A stretch of 64,000 bases of DNA from Sceloporus undulatus (GCF_019175285.1 NC_056528.1:49599926-49663925); one strand, 5' to 3'; positions 20,676-34,032 are shown, numbered from the stretch's first letter. Notes: generated by a model from the letters alone, not told the origin. A program made the numbers and translations.

Positions 20676-22334
20676 AAACCATCAACAAAAAACATCGAAG
20701 TGTACAACTGCATTTGCGCAGCTTTATTTTACAGTTTTAGCCTGGATCGGTTCATAATGACCAAGTAAGGTTTCGTCAAAAGCTAACATTTCCCACATGT
20801 TTGTGAGGATCCAGGTCCACACATGAATTCTCCAAACTTCCAGCTTTTGTTCATTTTGTTAATATTGTATGAGACATGAGAACTGGGGTTTTGGAGTACT
20901 GATAAGAATTTAACATCGCTTTAAACTCGTAACTCCAAGCCAAGCAAATCTTCCCAACAAGTCTCCTCCTTTTGCCACCCAGCCTCTTGCCGAAAAAATA
21001 TTCCTTAGCCCATATTCTGTGCTGAAAAGTGTATATAATGTGTTAAATTCTATGCCTCAAATTCAGAGGGAGTGCAGAGAGGAAAGGACTTTGACAACAC
21101 AATTTCAATGTAGGTTTCAGTTCTCGCTTCCAAAGACAAAGAAGAAAGGAGACATAGTAATACTTTAAATAAACCCAAAGGTCTTCAATTATTGCTGTTT
21201 TTGGATCAGCCCTCGAATTGCTGCTCAAGTATCAGATCTATAATTCTAGCATATCAAGGCTATTTAGAGCATAACCGCAGAGCTGTCAAATTTCTAGTAT
21301 CCAAGAAAGGGCTGAACGTACCTCCTAGTATTTTGCTTTCCAAAATGCAAAAGGAAGCTGCTGGAGACGGTTGGAAACCCAGACCTGACCTTAGTGATGA
21401 AAGGGGAATCCACACCTGTCTGCATGAGGGGAAGAGATCTTCTAAAGATGGCAAGCTTGAACTAGCCTGCTGTATCATCAGCCACAGCCAGAAAGCAGAA
21501 ATTCTGTGTATGCCGAATTATGAAAAGGTTTACTCAATGGGAGCCACTGTCCCATTTCAGGCAGGGGCCGGGCATCTCTAATGGCAAGCTCCACACAACC
21601 CAAAGGGCCTGTATGGACGGTCCAAAAAGCCCATGTTCCTCTGGCCTTGTGTCGTCTTGTCCAGATGATGCAGGCCAGTACTGACCAGTCTGGCCATTGA
21701 TTTGGCAGTCCTGGATTAATCCCAGCCCAAAGGGGCCTTAATCCAGTCCAAAAAACACGGCTGTTTGCCACCAAGTTTCCAGGAACCTCTGCAGCGACAG
21801 CCAGCAGACCAGACAGCCTCACACAACCCTTACTTGTGTGAGATACATACTAAGATGCATTATAAGTCCCTACAGCGCACTGATGAAGCACAATACGGCC
21901 AGCTTTTATTCCCTCTAAATCATCTTTACTTCTGAACCTGTCAACAATACAGAAACATGAAGCGTGCTTGGCAATAAGTCAACACAAACTGTTAGTGAAG
22001 AAACATATTTTGCAACTACTCTGACCTGACTGCATCTCCATCCTACACTGTGATGCCAAAAGCAGATAGGAAGGCTATTCATACATTTTTAGCGTAAAAC
22101 AAGACAGGATCTATGGAAAGCGTGCCATGCATCAGGCCAGCTTGACAAGTAATTTTTCAACGGTTTTATAAGGACATTTCAAATGTGAAGAGATCCCCAA
22201 CGAACTTTCGCCTGAAGAGCCATTTCCCCAATGTCAATGGATGCTCCCAACACCAGTGAGCTCTGGCAGGGGACAAAATGGCAGACAGAAACATTGTGAT
22301 TGGTCCAAAACAGTTCAGAGCAGCCTTTTCATTT

Positions 22335-22710
22335 ACCGCATATACTTGACTATAAGTTGACCTCATGTATAAGTCAAGGACAGATTCTGGGGCCAGATAT
22401 ATGGATTTTGATACGATCCATGGATAAGTCGGGGGTAAAATTTAGCTGCACTAAACAAAGGATGTAAAGGAATTCAAAAAGGTCAGAAGTGGTACCGCAG
22501 CAAAGAAAATAGAGGGAGGTCATGGTCTCTTAGATGTTCCTGGGATGGACTATGCTTTCACCTTTTGCCACTCTGTCCAAAGAAGAGGATGGTTCCTTTT
22601 TCAATAGGAGTCAAAGTACAGTACTTACACTGACCTATGGGTAGTTCGACCCAGGCTTTTGGGGTCAATTTTTTGACTATAGTTTCTAGACCTATACATG
22701 AGTATATAAA
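22335..22710. mobile_element. Palindromic-end MITE with CATATACTTGACTATAAGT ends
   Basis: The left end ATATACTTGACTATAAGTTG and the right end TATACATGAGTATATAAAG are diverged inverted repeats. The interior contains GATAAGTCGGGGGTAAAA. It resembles the CGAGTATATA-type short DNA transposons common in amniotes. Confidence 0.5.
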
Positions 22711-24385
22711 GTAGATGCCCTCTCCAATGTAATTTTGCTATTGGGCATTTGGAGACATTTCAAAAGTGCCCCCCTGCAATGAATTACTTTATCTCCCTTC
22801 AGGTTTAATCAATGTTCCAGCAGCTGCCCCCAAAGTATCATGTGCTGACATAAAGCCTTTCCCTCTTCAATAGCTGGCTGAAATCACTTCCATTGCTTAA
22901 CAACTCCTAGTAGAGAGCAACTGTATGCATTTTGTTTCAACTTGCAAGAAGGCAACAAGACACCTCTTACGCCGTATAATCCAGCTAATTGAACATTATT
23001 CATGGCAGCACTAGCAAGCCGTCTGCTCTTGTTCCAATCATGTCAAATTACAGCACTCTCATCCTTTGCTGAATCATACCTATTCTCCCCATAGGGACAC
23101 ATCTGGGGCATTACAGAGCGCTAATAACTTCAGTACTAGGCCAAATACAGAGACAACAAGTATTTTCAACCCATTCTCCATTTAATTTAATTGTTAAAAA
23201 TAAACATATACTAAGGAAATGAGTGGAGTAAAGTAATAAATATAACGGAAATCTCATGGATCTTGGGGTGCAAGCGGAGGAGCACCATCGTTTTAGTGGG
23301 AAAACATATAACCATCTCATTTCCTTTTACTTCTAAAAGAAATGTTTAGGTAATAATAAAGGTGTCGCTGTTTTGTGGATTTTGGATGCCACAGCTGCCC
23401 CTGAATATGGGCTTTTAGGAACAAGGCCAAAACAGACCAACTCTTTTAATGGCGTATTAGAAGAGCTGACCTATGCTTTCTTTAATTTAAGTTAAATGTG
23501 TTAGTGAAAGATCTTTCATGAATGTTTACCTGCTGAAACTTCATTAAATACTCGAGTACAATTCTTAGACGACTTGGATTTACACATCATTAATGCCTCA
23601 ATTATGCCAATGACAAAACAGAGGCGTGTATTTACATAAGTAACACAATCCCAACGTGTGAACATTGTTATAGGAGATGACATGGGCAATATTCCACTTC
23701 CCTGCGCAGCAAACAAAAGAGGGGAGTATCCCTTTTGCAGTTGATGTGTGTAGAAAGAAATGATAAGCCAAGGGTAAGGGTTGGCCAGTTGATGGGAATA
23801 TTAAGGCAATAAGAAGGCCATTGGTCCATTTTTACACGCAGCTTTTCACAACTGACGTGGCAAACATATTGACAAAGGCATTAGGCCTAGCTCAGGTGCA
23901 AGAAGCCCCAGCGTCTCATACGGAACCAGAAAACCCCGGGGGAAGATGAGCATCCATAACAGAATCAACATCTTCCCAAAGACTGAACGGCCAAGTCTGA
24001 TTCTCCTCTGTTTTTCTTATTCGTTTCACTATCAACCAGCCTTGCAAAACATGCAAATCAATACCCAATAAAAATATCCAATGACTAACCAGTCCATTTA
24101 TATTCACAGCAGCTGAGTTCAGAAAGGAAGAGTCAACTCATTTTCAGTTTATAATAGCTAAAATCTAACACAATGATTTCCCTCTTTGGTTTGTTGGGAG
24201 AGCGGCAGTTGCACCCGGTGAGATTAAATGATTTTAAAAATCCTCCTTTAGCCATTCCCGCATCCAGTAGAAAAGACCAAGGAGCATGAACCAAGATTCA
24301 GCTCATCCATGAAAAGCCAATGTTCCCATGGATCTCTAGTTTGCCATTAAGTGCAAAATTTGGAAAGTGTCTATTTCAAATTACA

Positions 24386-24490
24386 AGGTAATGGCAAACC
24401 GCCTCTGAACAAACCTTGCCAAGAAAACCCCATGATAGATTTGCCTTAGGGTCGCCATAAGTCAGAAACGACTTGAAGGTACACAACAAT
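24386..24490 (+). mobile_element. Sauria-type SINE, 3' fragment
   Basis: Tail half only: GGTAATGGCAAACCGCCTCT, then GCCATAAGTCAGAAACGACT and TGAAGGTACACAACAA. Confidence 0.85.
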
Positions 24491-25268
24491 ATTTCAATCA
24501 AATAAAATGCAGGTTGTAGATTTTAAAGAACTGCCATGCTGCTTAAAAGATAAGGAAGGGAGTCAGAGAAGTCATTGACACTTCATTCCAATGTACTTCT
24601 CAAATGCATTCTGAGGATGGGGAAAGCCATCTTTACCAAGAGGAAAAACTAGAGTGAGACTATTTTGGATGTATACTTATACACACCCAGAGAAACTGAA
24701 ACAATCAATAGGCTTCTCATATTGTGGCATCCTTTTAAAGCATAGCAGGGCCCAATTTCAACACTGCGCTGGAAAGACATTACAAAAAGAGACCTGTATG
24801 TGGTGTGTCATGTCTAAACAACGACGGGGCCTCGCCTACACATTCAGGGCTACACACCAGAAATTCCTGGCAGCGAGTGACAAGGAAAAACCGACAACCC
24901 AGGTGCAACGAACTTTCCAAAAAATAGGGCTGAACTGAAAGGACCAAGGATCAAAAAAAAGCTCCTGAATTCTCCAGAAAAGCCAACCCTTGTTTCTCTG
25001 GCTCACTTGCCTGTGGCAGGGCAAAATGTCTCTGACGGAAACTGTGATGCCATGGCTTGACAGTCAGTACCCTTGTGCGGCGCCTGCTGTTTCTTGAGCA
25101 GGTCCCCCAACATTGGTGAAATGCCAAGGTGATTAAAACTGAAAGCAGAGAGGTCTGTAGTGTTGGTACTGAAGCAATGAAAGCATGATCTGACGGAGAC
25201 TTGGGGGGGGGGCTTTCCTTTGAAGCGTTAATAGAAGGGAAAGGATGCAGCAGACACCACTTTAACCT

Positions 25269-25412
25269 TTGTTGTTGTTTGTTAGCTGCCTTCGGGTGGA
25301 CCCTATGGATGAGACATCTCCAAGACTCCTTATCCTCCACTGCTCTGCTTAAGGCTTGTAGATTCCCGCTTGTAGCCTCCCTAGTTGAGTCTATCCATCT
25401 GGTGCTTTCTTC
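25269..25412 (-). mobile_element. Bov-B LINE 3' fragment
   Basis: The plus strand reads TTGTTAGCTGCCTTCGGGTG, then GATGAGACATCTCCAAGACT. This is the reverse of a Bov-B 3' end and matches the longer copy at 27313-27960. Confidence 0.7.
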
Positions 25413-26862
25413 TGAACTATGCTATGCAAAGAAAAGTTATTTAAATTAGGCAGAGGAAAACCAGCAAGAAATGGTAGACTAACAGGAAGTATCAGTCAAT
25501 TACAAATGAGTATTCCTTCTCATCCTTGGCTATACAAGCACCGCACACATTCAGCTGCTTGCCACGTAACACAATGTATATCACTAATTCCATCATGAGA
25601 AGCCTGGTAATAATGCTGAGATGTTGGAATTAATAGTAATAGCAACCTAGCATACGTAGAGAGCTATAAACGTAAAGCTGATCTTGATGACTGTTATAAA
25701 CCTGAGTTGGTTCAGGATGTGGCTGTCAGCCTTCGGTCTGCACCTAGCCATAGGAAGCATAGGTCTGTCGTTTTTGCAGCTGTACTACTTAACAGTTTGC
25801 TGACACTGATCTGCAAAACCCTGAACTGCTTCTGGCTCCGCATACTAATAGTAGTAATAGTCAAGTGCTGAATTGACTATTCAGTCTAAGAATTGAATCT
25901 GGATTGCCAATGGGTTCTTCCCCTGCTTATCAGGTTGGTCAATTTCTGCCTTGGCGTTTTAGGAAAGCTAGGGAGCCCCCTCAAAAGGCTGTTGTGAGCA
26001 TTACTGAAACGACACAAGGCACTTGAAAGTGAGTGACCCTCTTGTTGTTGCTCAACAATGCTTGCAGAAACCATTGTGAAACAGATTTTCATGACCATTC
26101 TGAATGATCACAAAAGACTGAAATAATGTACCAAGTAAGACAGAAACTAGAAAACTATTATTCACTAGGATGACGCTGTTCTGTGTGTTAAGAGATGGCA
26201 AATATGATTCAGTCCCAAATTGATGAAGGAAAAGGTTTTCAGAGTCCATATTTTCTTATTAGACAGGTACAAACCCATGTCAACACAGTCATGTAATCTT
26301 CTGACAAACGGTCAGAAGAATAACCTGGTCAATACTTCTGTTTTACATTAGCTACTTATCCCAACAACTGGCATAACTGAGCCTTGACATTAAAGTTGTT
26401 GTAAACCTGCTCCTTCCCAGTTACTAAAGCCAATAAATTCCTGCACAACCACTCCAAACCTATCTGCCCTAAAGATCTAAGCAACTGGTATTTTGTGAGT
26501 CAGGCTACACAGGAATGCAGTCATGGCACAAGTTTAGTAAGAGGTCAAGTGAAGAAACTAAAGTAGCGCAACTTGTGTTTACCTGGCATAGTGTGGGAGG
26601 AAGAGTATAAAAATCCACCCTGAATATGTGCGGCCAAAGCGACAGCAATTAAAAGAAAGTGGCCTTGTACCAAATCTAAGTACTTGTCTACCCTCAGCTT
26701 TGATTATGTTGACTGGCAGCCACTTTTTGAGGCTTCAGACAGAAGTTGCTCCTGGCGCAACTTGTCACTGCATCTTTATACCCACAAGGTTTTGAATGTG
26801 AATGGACAGTCTCACACACAAATGGCTTATGCAAGTCTGCCTTGGGATTCTCCACTCCAAAT

Positions 26863-27000
26863 GCGCATCTGAGGAAGAAGTAAACTCAAGTCTATGAAAG
26901 TTCATGCTACCAGCTTCTTCCTTTCTGTTAGTCCCAAAGAGGCTACAAGATCCTTTTGCATACTGATTTTCCAGACTAACGCTGCCATGCCTTTGAATTC
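26863..27000 (+). mobile_element. Penelope-like repeat with hammerhead-like core
   Basis: The bases GCGCAT precede CTGAGGA (26869-26875). An imperfect stem II, GAAAG and TTCATGC follow. GCAT and ATGC can pair as stem I around the core. The downstream tail (TTAGTCCCAAAGAGGCTACA) is shared with the 15625 copy. Confidence 0.62.
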
Positions 27001-27068
27001 TTTTGGATTCGACCTTTTCAGACTGTTGCTCCTTTGCCAGAGAGAGCAGAGCTGAGGGGCTAGCAGGC

Positions 27069-27325
27069 TTCCTTCCTTACATGTGTTTGACTCCCTGATG
27101 GATCAAGTCCCAGCTTCATGTCTCACGTTGTAATGCACTTCACAAGAGTTGTTGTGTGGCTTCAAGTCGTTCCCAACTTATGGCAACCTAAATCAAACCT
27201 GTCATGGGGTTTTCTTGGCAAGATTTCTTCAGAGGTGCTTCCTTCTTTACATGTGCTTGACTCCCTGATGGATCGAGCCCCAGCTTCATGTGTCACACCG
27301 TAACACACTTTCCAACAGTTGTTGT
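27069..27325 (-). mobile_element. Sauria-type SINE 3' fragment flanked by an 85-bp duplication
   Basis: The SINE tail in reverse (TGTGGCTTCAAGTCGTTCCC to GGCAAGATTTCTTCAGAGG, about 27149-27240) sits between two imperfect copies of an 85-bp stretch. That stretch carries GACTCCCTGATGGATC and CCCAGCTTCATGT and begins at about 27069 and 27237. Confidence 0.75.
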
Positions 27326-27960
27326 TGTTATCCACTCTCAAATGGATCTTGACCCATGGCGACCCTGTAGATGAGACATCTCCAAGATTCCCTGTCCTCC
27401 ACTACTCTGTTCAGTTCTGGCAAATGTAAACGCATGACCTCTTTTATAGAGTACATTCATCTAGCATGCAGCCTTCACCTCTTTCTGCTCCCCTCCACCT
27501 TTCTTTCCATTACTGTTTTCTCCTATGAGGTTTGCCTCTTCATGATGCGGCCGAAGTACAACAGCCTCAGTCTAGTTATCTTGGCTTCCAGAGAGATTTC
27601 TAGTTTGATGTGTTCTAGCGCCCCTTTGTTTGACTTCTTGGCTGTCCATGGGCATCTCCAGCACCGCATCTCCAATGAGTTGATGTTCTTCCTATCCGCT
27701 TTCTTCACTACCCAGCTCTCACATCCATACATGCTCATAAGGAATACAACGGCTTGTACGATCCTAACCTTGATGCTTAGTCTTCTTCTGATTTCTTGAC
27801 TGCTCCGATCAATGTTAGATCCAAGGCAGGAGAACTCTTTTACTATTTCTGTTTCCTCACTGAATCTGTGTAAATTCTCCTTGATCATTATCTTTGCTGT
27901 CTTTATGTTCAACCGTAAGCCTGCCTTTGCACTTTCTTCCTTGATCTTCCTTTCCAACAG
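27313..27960 (-). mobile_element. Bov-B LINE, 3' part of ORF2 and tail
   Basis: The minus-strand frame (27523-27957) gives the C-terminal reverse-transcriptase region of an RTE/Bov-B LINE: AGLRLNIKTAKIMI, FSCLGSNIDRSSQEIRRRLS, VFLMSMYGCESWVVKKADRK, WRCPWTAKKSNKGALEHI and LRLLYFGRIMKR. The 3' tail to 27313 ends in GGATAACAACAACAAC. It is 5'-truncated and not functional. Confidence 0.9.
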
Positions 27961-29179
27961 TACAATGGAACAGTACTTTCTCCCTTTACAACTAAACAGT
28001 ACTTTCTTGACAACAGCACACTGTCTTAAATCTACTTTGAACCAGAAGGTTGTTTTGATAGATCATGTAAGTACTGATCCTTGAAACTCCATAGAAGAAA
28101 GCTCTCAAGAGTGCATATTTCAGGATAGTCAATAAATCATGTCTCCGGCTATTAAAATCCCAAATCCAAAGCACAAACAAAAGAGTTAAGGCCCATGATT
28201 TATTTAAAAGACCATTGCACCAACAAAACCATCACTTTCCAAGCATCCGGAGGAGTGCTGAGGAGACTATATGTCTACCAACTACCTAACTTCTTTGAAA
28301 AGCCCACTTCAAAAAAACACGTATCAGTCTATGTATTTATCAGGAAATTCCACTTTACTTACTTTTAAGAGATAATGCTAAGTAATTACTCCATCTTAAG
28401 GAGCTTTAGTAAAGTATAGTGCCTACAGACATATTTCTAGCCGGTCCTTTAATGCCAGTCTAATCATGCTAGATGCAACTATTCTAGCAGCCTCAGACAT
28501 GCATTTCCACCAGGATTGGCAAACTGTCTATAGAGTATCATCACAGCTATGCACCTTTTGCTACCAATCCTATTTAGTCATTCCTGAAAACTACCTGGCA
28601 TGAAATGCTCCTTATCTAACAGAATTTGGAAATGTTAATCAGATGTCTAGCCAAAACAGCCAGAGAAGAGGCGCACTCCCCTTTTACATATCGCATCCAG
28701 CCATTCCTCAAGACAGCATGGCAAGGAATGCGTCTTATCTAATATAACTTAAAAATGTTAATGAGAAAATCCAGCCAGACAGTCATTAGCATAAGATGCC
28801 AGTAGTAGTAGGCAATTCATGCCAGGAAGAGAACAATGATAAGAAACAGAACTTTCTAATTTGATTTTAAAGGAGTATTGGGCTGCACCCAGAAGAAGAA
28901 GGTGGTGGTTCCTCTATCATACAATGGTTTTGGGCTTTATGAATTCTCTTTGCAGAAGAGGCGCTCTCCAATCTTTCTCTCAATGAGCTGCCAGGATTCA
29001 AATCAAAACGCTCTAAATGGAACATCATATGATAAAGAAGCATTGTTCACTTAGCGTTGCTTGTTTGGGGCCTAAAGATAACGGGATCAGAAGTAAAATG
29101 GCAGGGACTCTTATCGTGGGATTTGAGGTGTCTACTGAATTTGAAAGGCTGTTGATGAAACCTGGAAACCATATCTTCT

Positions 29180-29625
29180 GAGGAGCGACTTAGGGAGCCG
29201 AGTATGTTTAGCCTGAAGAAGAAAAGGTTAAGAAGTGACTTAAGAGTGACTTAGGGAGCTGGGTATGTTTAACCTGGAGAAGCAAAGGTTAAGGAGTGAC
29301 ATGACAGCCATGTTTAAATATTTGAAGGGATGTCCCATTGAGGATGGAGCAAACTTGTTTTCTGCAGCTCCAGAGAATAGGATCCAGAGTGATGGATGCA
29401 AAGTACTGTACAGGAAAAGAGACTCCAGATCAACATTAGGAGGAACTTCTTAAGAACAGTTCAATGGCAGAAGATGCTACCTTAGAGTATACTGTAGTAG
29501 AGTCTCCTTTGGAGGTCTTTAAACAGAGGCTGGATGGCCATCTGCCATTGGGGATGCTTTGGTTGAGAAGGCGGCTGGACTGGATCAGGGCCCTTGAGGT
29601 CTCTTCCAACTCTCTGGTTCTATGA
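29180..29625 (+). mobile_element. CR1 LINE 3' fragment
   Basis: It has the CR1 3' phrases GCCATGTTTAAATATTTGAA, GAACTTCTTAAGAACAG, CAGAGGCTGGATGGCCATCT and GGTCTCTTCCAACTCTC. A short internal repeat (GTGACTTAGGGAGC) is present twice near its start. Confidence 0.88.
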
Positions 29626-30683
29626 CTTGGAAGTATCTCATTCACTGGGTCAAAGCCAACTTGACGGCAGTTAACAACAACGAGGAGGAAGCAAATGCTT
29701 TTTAAAAATAACAAGGCTAAATGAATGATGTAGCTACTTCTGTGAGGCTAAAGCCATTTCCCCCAGTCCAATAGTATCAAACATCTTCCCCATAAGACAC
29801 AGTCATAGACAGTAACAGGGATTAAAAATGGATGTTAATGGATTTCTTTTCTCAGAGCAGTCAAAGCTGGGGAAAATGCATCCTTCCAGTCAACACTTTA
29901 GACAAACACAGAAACACTGCCCCTGTCTCTATGTGCCAGCCATTAGTACCCACATTTGTGCCCATTGGCTAGACATTTCTTTCTCTGTTGGGTCCAAAAC
30001 ACACTGCAGAAAGAATCCAGTATATATAATAATGTATACCACTATTGTTCTCCTGCTATTAGTCTCCTGTGTTATATAGAACAATATGTTGGCATTCAAT
30101 TCCTTTTTCCCAGAAGCTGCCCCTTAAGATGATCTCCGCAGGGCTCTGACATTTCAATAAAGACGCTGTTGATAGCAAGTATAAGGTTGTCTTTGTGATG
30201 ATCAGGGCAACAATTCCCCAGGGATGACATAAAATTATGTACCTCTCTCCAGTCCTGCCCACATCGTCTCCAATTTTATTTATACAGTACTATGACAGTA
30301 TCTAGAGGAGCCTTTCTTTAATTACAGTATCTTCCTCAATGATCCTTTCCAGTAAAAACAACAACAACAACACATTACTGTTTTATTGCCTCAAGACGAG
30401 AGTCAAAGTCAAGGGTCTACCCAGCAATTGGCTCCATAAAGCTAGCGATTTTGGACAAAGAACTTATTGAAACAGCAAAGCCATTATTTGCACTGTGGAT
30501 TCCTCATCACTATCACACACACAACACACAACACACAATTATGGCACAACAGTTTTGTGGAAAGGCCATTATAAACATTGTTGTTGTTATTATTATTATA
30601 ATACCATCATATACAATCAAAAATGGATGATAAAAGACAATACTATTAAAAGCTACAATGCTAGAATAATATGCTAAATATAG

Positions 30684-30890
30684 GTCCAAAACCCACTGCA
30701 GAAACAATCCAGTCTGAGACTGGTTCAATGGTAGGGAATTTGGGGGACTGTAGTTTGATGACACATTTAGACTTCTCTGTCAGGCAACTCTGGTGTTACA
30801 CTAAACTACAATTCCCAGGATTCCCTAGCACCGAGCCTGGCCAGTTAAAGCAGTCTCAAACTGGATTATTTCTGCAGTGTGTTTTGGACC
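30684..30890. mobile_element. Fold-back MITE, GTCCAAAACACACTGCAGAAA family
   Basis: It starts GGTCCAAAACCCACTGCAGA and ends CTGCAGTGTGTTTTGGACC. Arms carry CTACAATTCCCAGGATTCCC and the inverted GGGAATTTGGGGGACTGTAG. A detached half end lies at 29989-30021. Confidence 0.78.
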
Positions 30891-30934
30891 ATTCTGAAAC
30901 AGAGCCAGTGGTTTGGACTATGGCTCTGAAGACC

Positions 30935-31095
30935 AGAGTCATTGGAGTATGGCTCTTGAGACCAGGGTTCAAATCCCGGCTCAGCCTTATAAACCCACTG
31001 GGTGACCCTGAGCAAGTCACACTCTCTCAGCCTCAGAGGACGGCAACAGCAAACTCATAGGTTGGAAACGACGTGAATGCGCACAACAACGGCAA
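30935..31095 (+). mobile_element. Sauria-type SINE
   Basis: It shows GAGACCAGGGTTCAAATCCC (box B), CACTGGGTGACCCTGAGCAA and the tail AGGTTGGAAACGACGTGAAT followed by a (CAA)-rich end. Confidence 0.85.
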
Positions 31096-31873
31096 CAAAA
31101 ATACTAAAACGAACTCCTTCTCAGTCACCACCAGAAGCATCTGTTCAGAAAGGAAGCCAAAATGCCATGCGCAGCGTGTGACAATGCAGAGTTTGGACGG
31201 ACCTCATAACTCCACCTTCTGCAAACAGCATCAGAAAAGCACTTGCTCTTCCTCCTCTAAACATTTCTCCTGCATTTTTCTCTCTGTTCTTTATCCGTTT
31301 TCTCCCAGGAGTCTCTCCTTAAAGCCCAGGATGCTGTTTAAAAACCCCTTACAAAGAGGGGCAGCTGCTCATTGGAAAGAAAGCCAAGGCTGAGAAAGTG
31401 GATGCTTAGCTGAAGGCAGGTTTCCTCCAGACCTGAAAGCCCTGATTTTTCAAGGTGTTTGGCCAAAGCAAAGAAGGCAAACAGAGATTACCTAACCAAA
31501 AGGCCAGAGTCCAGACTCAGACCTGTAGAAAGGGCAGCTCTGAAGCACCATGTGATTCAGACACACATGTTTATGACCTGCTTGCTTTTTGCAACCAGGT
31601 TTTACTGATAGGTTATAAAAAGGGGAAGGGAAGCGATAAAACCGCCAGGGATAACGAAATCCCAGTAAGTTCGCACCTGGAAGCCACGATCTCTGCCTTT
31701 TCGGAAACAACTCTCCTCCTCTTAAAAGCATTCACACCAAACACCTCCACAAAGACTGAGGGATTTTAAAACAGGTTAGAGAATAAATCCCAGTACATTG
31801 TGCACAGTTATATATAGTGGGCCCTAAAAGTGGGGGGGAAGCAAATAAAAACCAAACTTTCATTTTTTTAAAC

Positions 31874-32300
31874 CTCTCTAGGAATTTCTAGGTCCTCCAG
31901 AACAACTCTATGGTCAACATCCAGGAGATGTTCACCACTGAATTGTGTTGAAAGACCTAAAAATGTCTAGGGAAGTGTGCTCCTTTGGCATCTCTAGGTC
32001 CTCCAGCGCAACTCTATGGTCAATTTCCAGCAAAGTTTCACCACAGAATTGTGTTGAAGGACCAAGAAATGTGCTTCTTAGGCATCTCTAGGTCCTCCTG
32101 TGCAACTCTATGGTCAACATCCAGCAGAAGTTCATCATAGAAGGACCTAGAATTGTGTTGACCATCGAATTGAACTGGAGAACCTACAAATGCCTAGAGA
32201 GGTTTTCTCCTGAGGAATTTCTCCCAGCGCGACTCTATGGCCAACGTCCAGCAAAGTTGCGCTGGAGGACCTAGAGATTCCTAGAGAGAACGTATTAATC
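31874..32300. repeat. Palindromic satellite, cluster 1
   Basis: Four degenerate units of 94-134 bp each begin near CTAGGTCCTCCAG and CAACTCTATGGTCAA and end with the inverted forms (GTTGAAGGACC, CCTAGAGA). Each unit can fold back on itself. Confidence 0.75.
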
Positions 32301-32701
32301 AAAGCCAATGTAGAGAAGCAACTGTACCAAGGAGACCCTTTTAGTGCTACTGAAGTCATAAAAACACAACTCTCTCCCGCTTCTAGAGTAAACAGTGCCA
32401 ACCCACAACAAGTAAATTGCGCTGAAGTCGATGAGACATAAATATTCCAAACTAAGTATGCGTAGGATAGTAGCCTAAGGCAAGTACCTCTCCAGCCATA
32501 AAACAGGTACTACTGAGTAAGCAATAATCTCGGTATTACTTTTGGTACACCTCAGTGTGTTTGTCTGCTTTCTGTTGTGCTTGTGAGGGCTTGCCTTAAA
32601 AGACGGGGCTGGAATACATCTCAATAAATAAGTAAGAACAGAAACTACTCTTATATTGAGTTCGCTTTGGCATAGTAACTTCAGTGTTGGGGCTATGGCC
32701 G

Positions 32702-32762
32702 CCTCTGCGCTGCAGAAACAATCCAGTTTGACGCCACTTTAACTGCTGCTGAATTCTGAGAA
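32702..32762 (+). mobile_element. MITE end fragment (GCTGCAGAAACAATCCAG family)
   Basis: One arm only: GCTGCAGAAACAATCCAGTT then GCCACTTTAACTGC. Confidence 0.55.
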
Positions 32763-32999
32763 AAATGTAGGTTTTTTAGACATTTCAGTATTTTATACTG
32801 AAGTAGTTGTGTTTTATTCTGTTGTCAAGCATCATGTATATGAATACAATAATCATCCTCATCACCATCACAATTTGTTGCAACCCGTAGCAGCTTCCCA
32901 ACTGTATCAGCCTCTAAATAATAGGGAACAAACTCAGCACACAGTAAAGGAAATGATACTACATCAATAAGTATTTGCCTATAAAGGAACTAATACATG

Positions 33000-33835
33000 C
33001 CCATAGGAAACCTTTGGAGAATACTTGCCACTCTAATAGTGCCAAGTCTATCCTGCTTTGGTCAGGCCTCATCTGGAATAATGCTGTGTCCAGTTCTGGG
33101 CAAAACAATTCAAAGGGGATGTTGAGAAGCTGGAGCCAAGTGTCCAAAGGAGGGCAACTAAAATGGTGAAGGGTCTGGAAACCATGGAGCCCTATGAGGA
33201 AAGAAATAGGGGTCTGAGTACGTTTTGCCTGGAGAAGAGACGGTTAAGAGGTGATATGAGAGCCCTGTTTAAATATTTGAAGGGATGCCATATTGAGGAG
33301 GGAGCAAGCTTGTTTTCTGCTGCTCCAGAGAATAGGACTTAATGGAGAAATGCATGCAAGCTCCAGGAAAAGAGATTCCAGCCCAACATTAGGAAGAACT
33401 TCCTGAGAGTAAGGGCTGTTTGACTGTGGAACTAACTCCTTCAGATTGTGGCGGAGTCTCCTTCCTTGGAGGTCTTTAAGCAGAGGCTGGACGGCCATCT
33501 GTCAATGGGGATGCTTTGATTGAGAGTTCCTGCATGGCACTAGCAAGCTTGTTTTCTGCTGCTCCGGAGAATAGGAGACAATGGAGCAATGGATGCAAGC
33601 TCCAGGAAAAGAGATTCCTCCTAAATATTAGGAAGAAATTCCTGACAGTAAGAGCTGTTTGACAGAGGAAGGCTCTCCCTCAGAGAGCAACCGAGTCTCC
33701 TTCTTTGGAGGTCGTCTTTAAGCAAAGGCTGGACGGCCATCTGTCAATGGGGATGCTTTGATTGAGAGTTCCTGCATGGCAGCATAGGAGGTGGCCTGGA
33801 TGGCCCTTGGGGATATCTTCCAACACTATGGTTTT
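33000..33835 (+). mobile_element. CR1 LINE 3' end with internal tandem duplication
   Basis: CR1 ORF2 C-terminal sequence and 3' end run through TTTAAATATTTGAAGGGATG to TTGGGGATATCTTCCAACAC. The terminal 240 bp is present twice in tandem. TGTTTTCTGCTGCTCC occurs at about 33310 and 33549, and GGCTGGACGGCCATCTGTCA twice. Confidence 0.88.
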
Positions 33836-33839
33836 AGGT

Positions 33840-33986
33840 GTGTGTATACACACACACACACGTTATACATATATATGTTTGTGTTTATATGTGTGTGTTT
33901 ATATATATCTATATCTATCTATATAAACTTTTTACTGTTTTTATTGGACTATTTTAGTTGTTTTTAAAGTGTTGCTTTAATGTATT

Positions 33987-34032
<46 letters not shown>

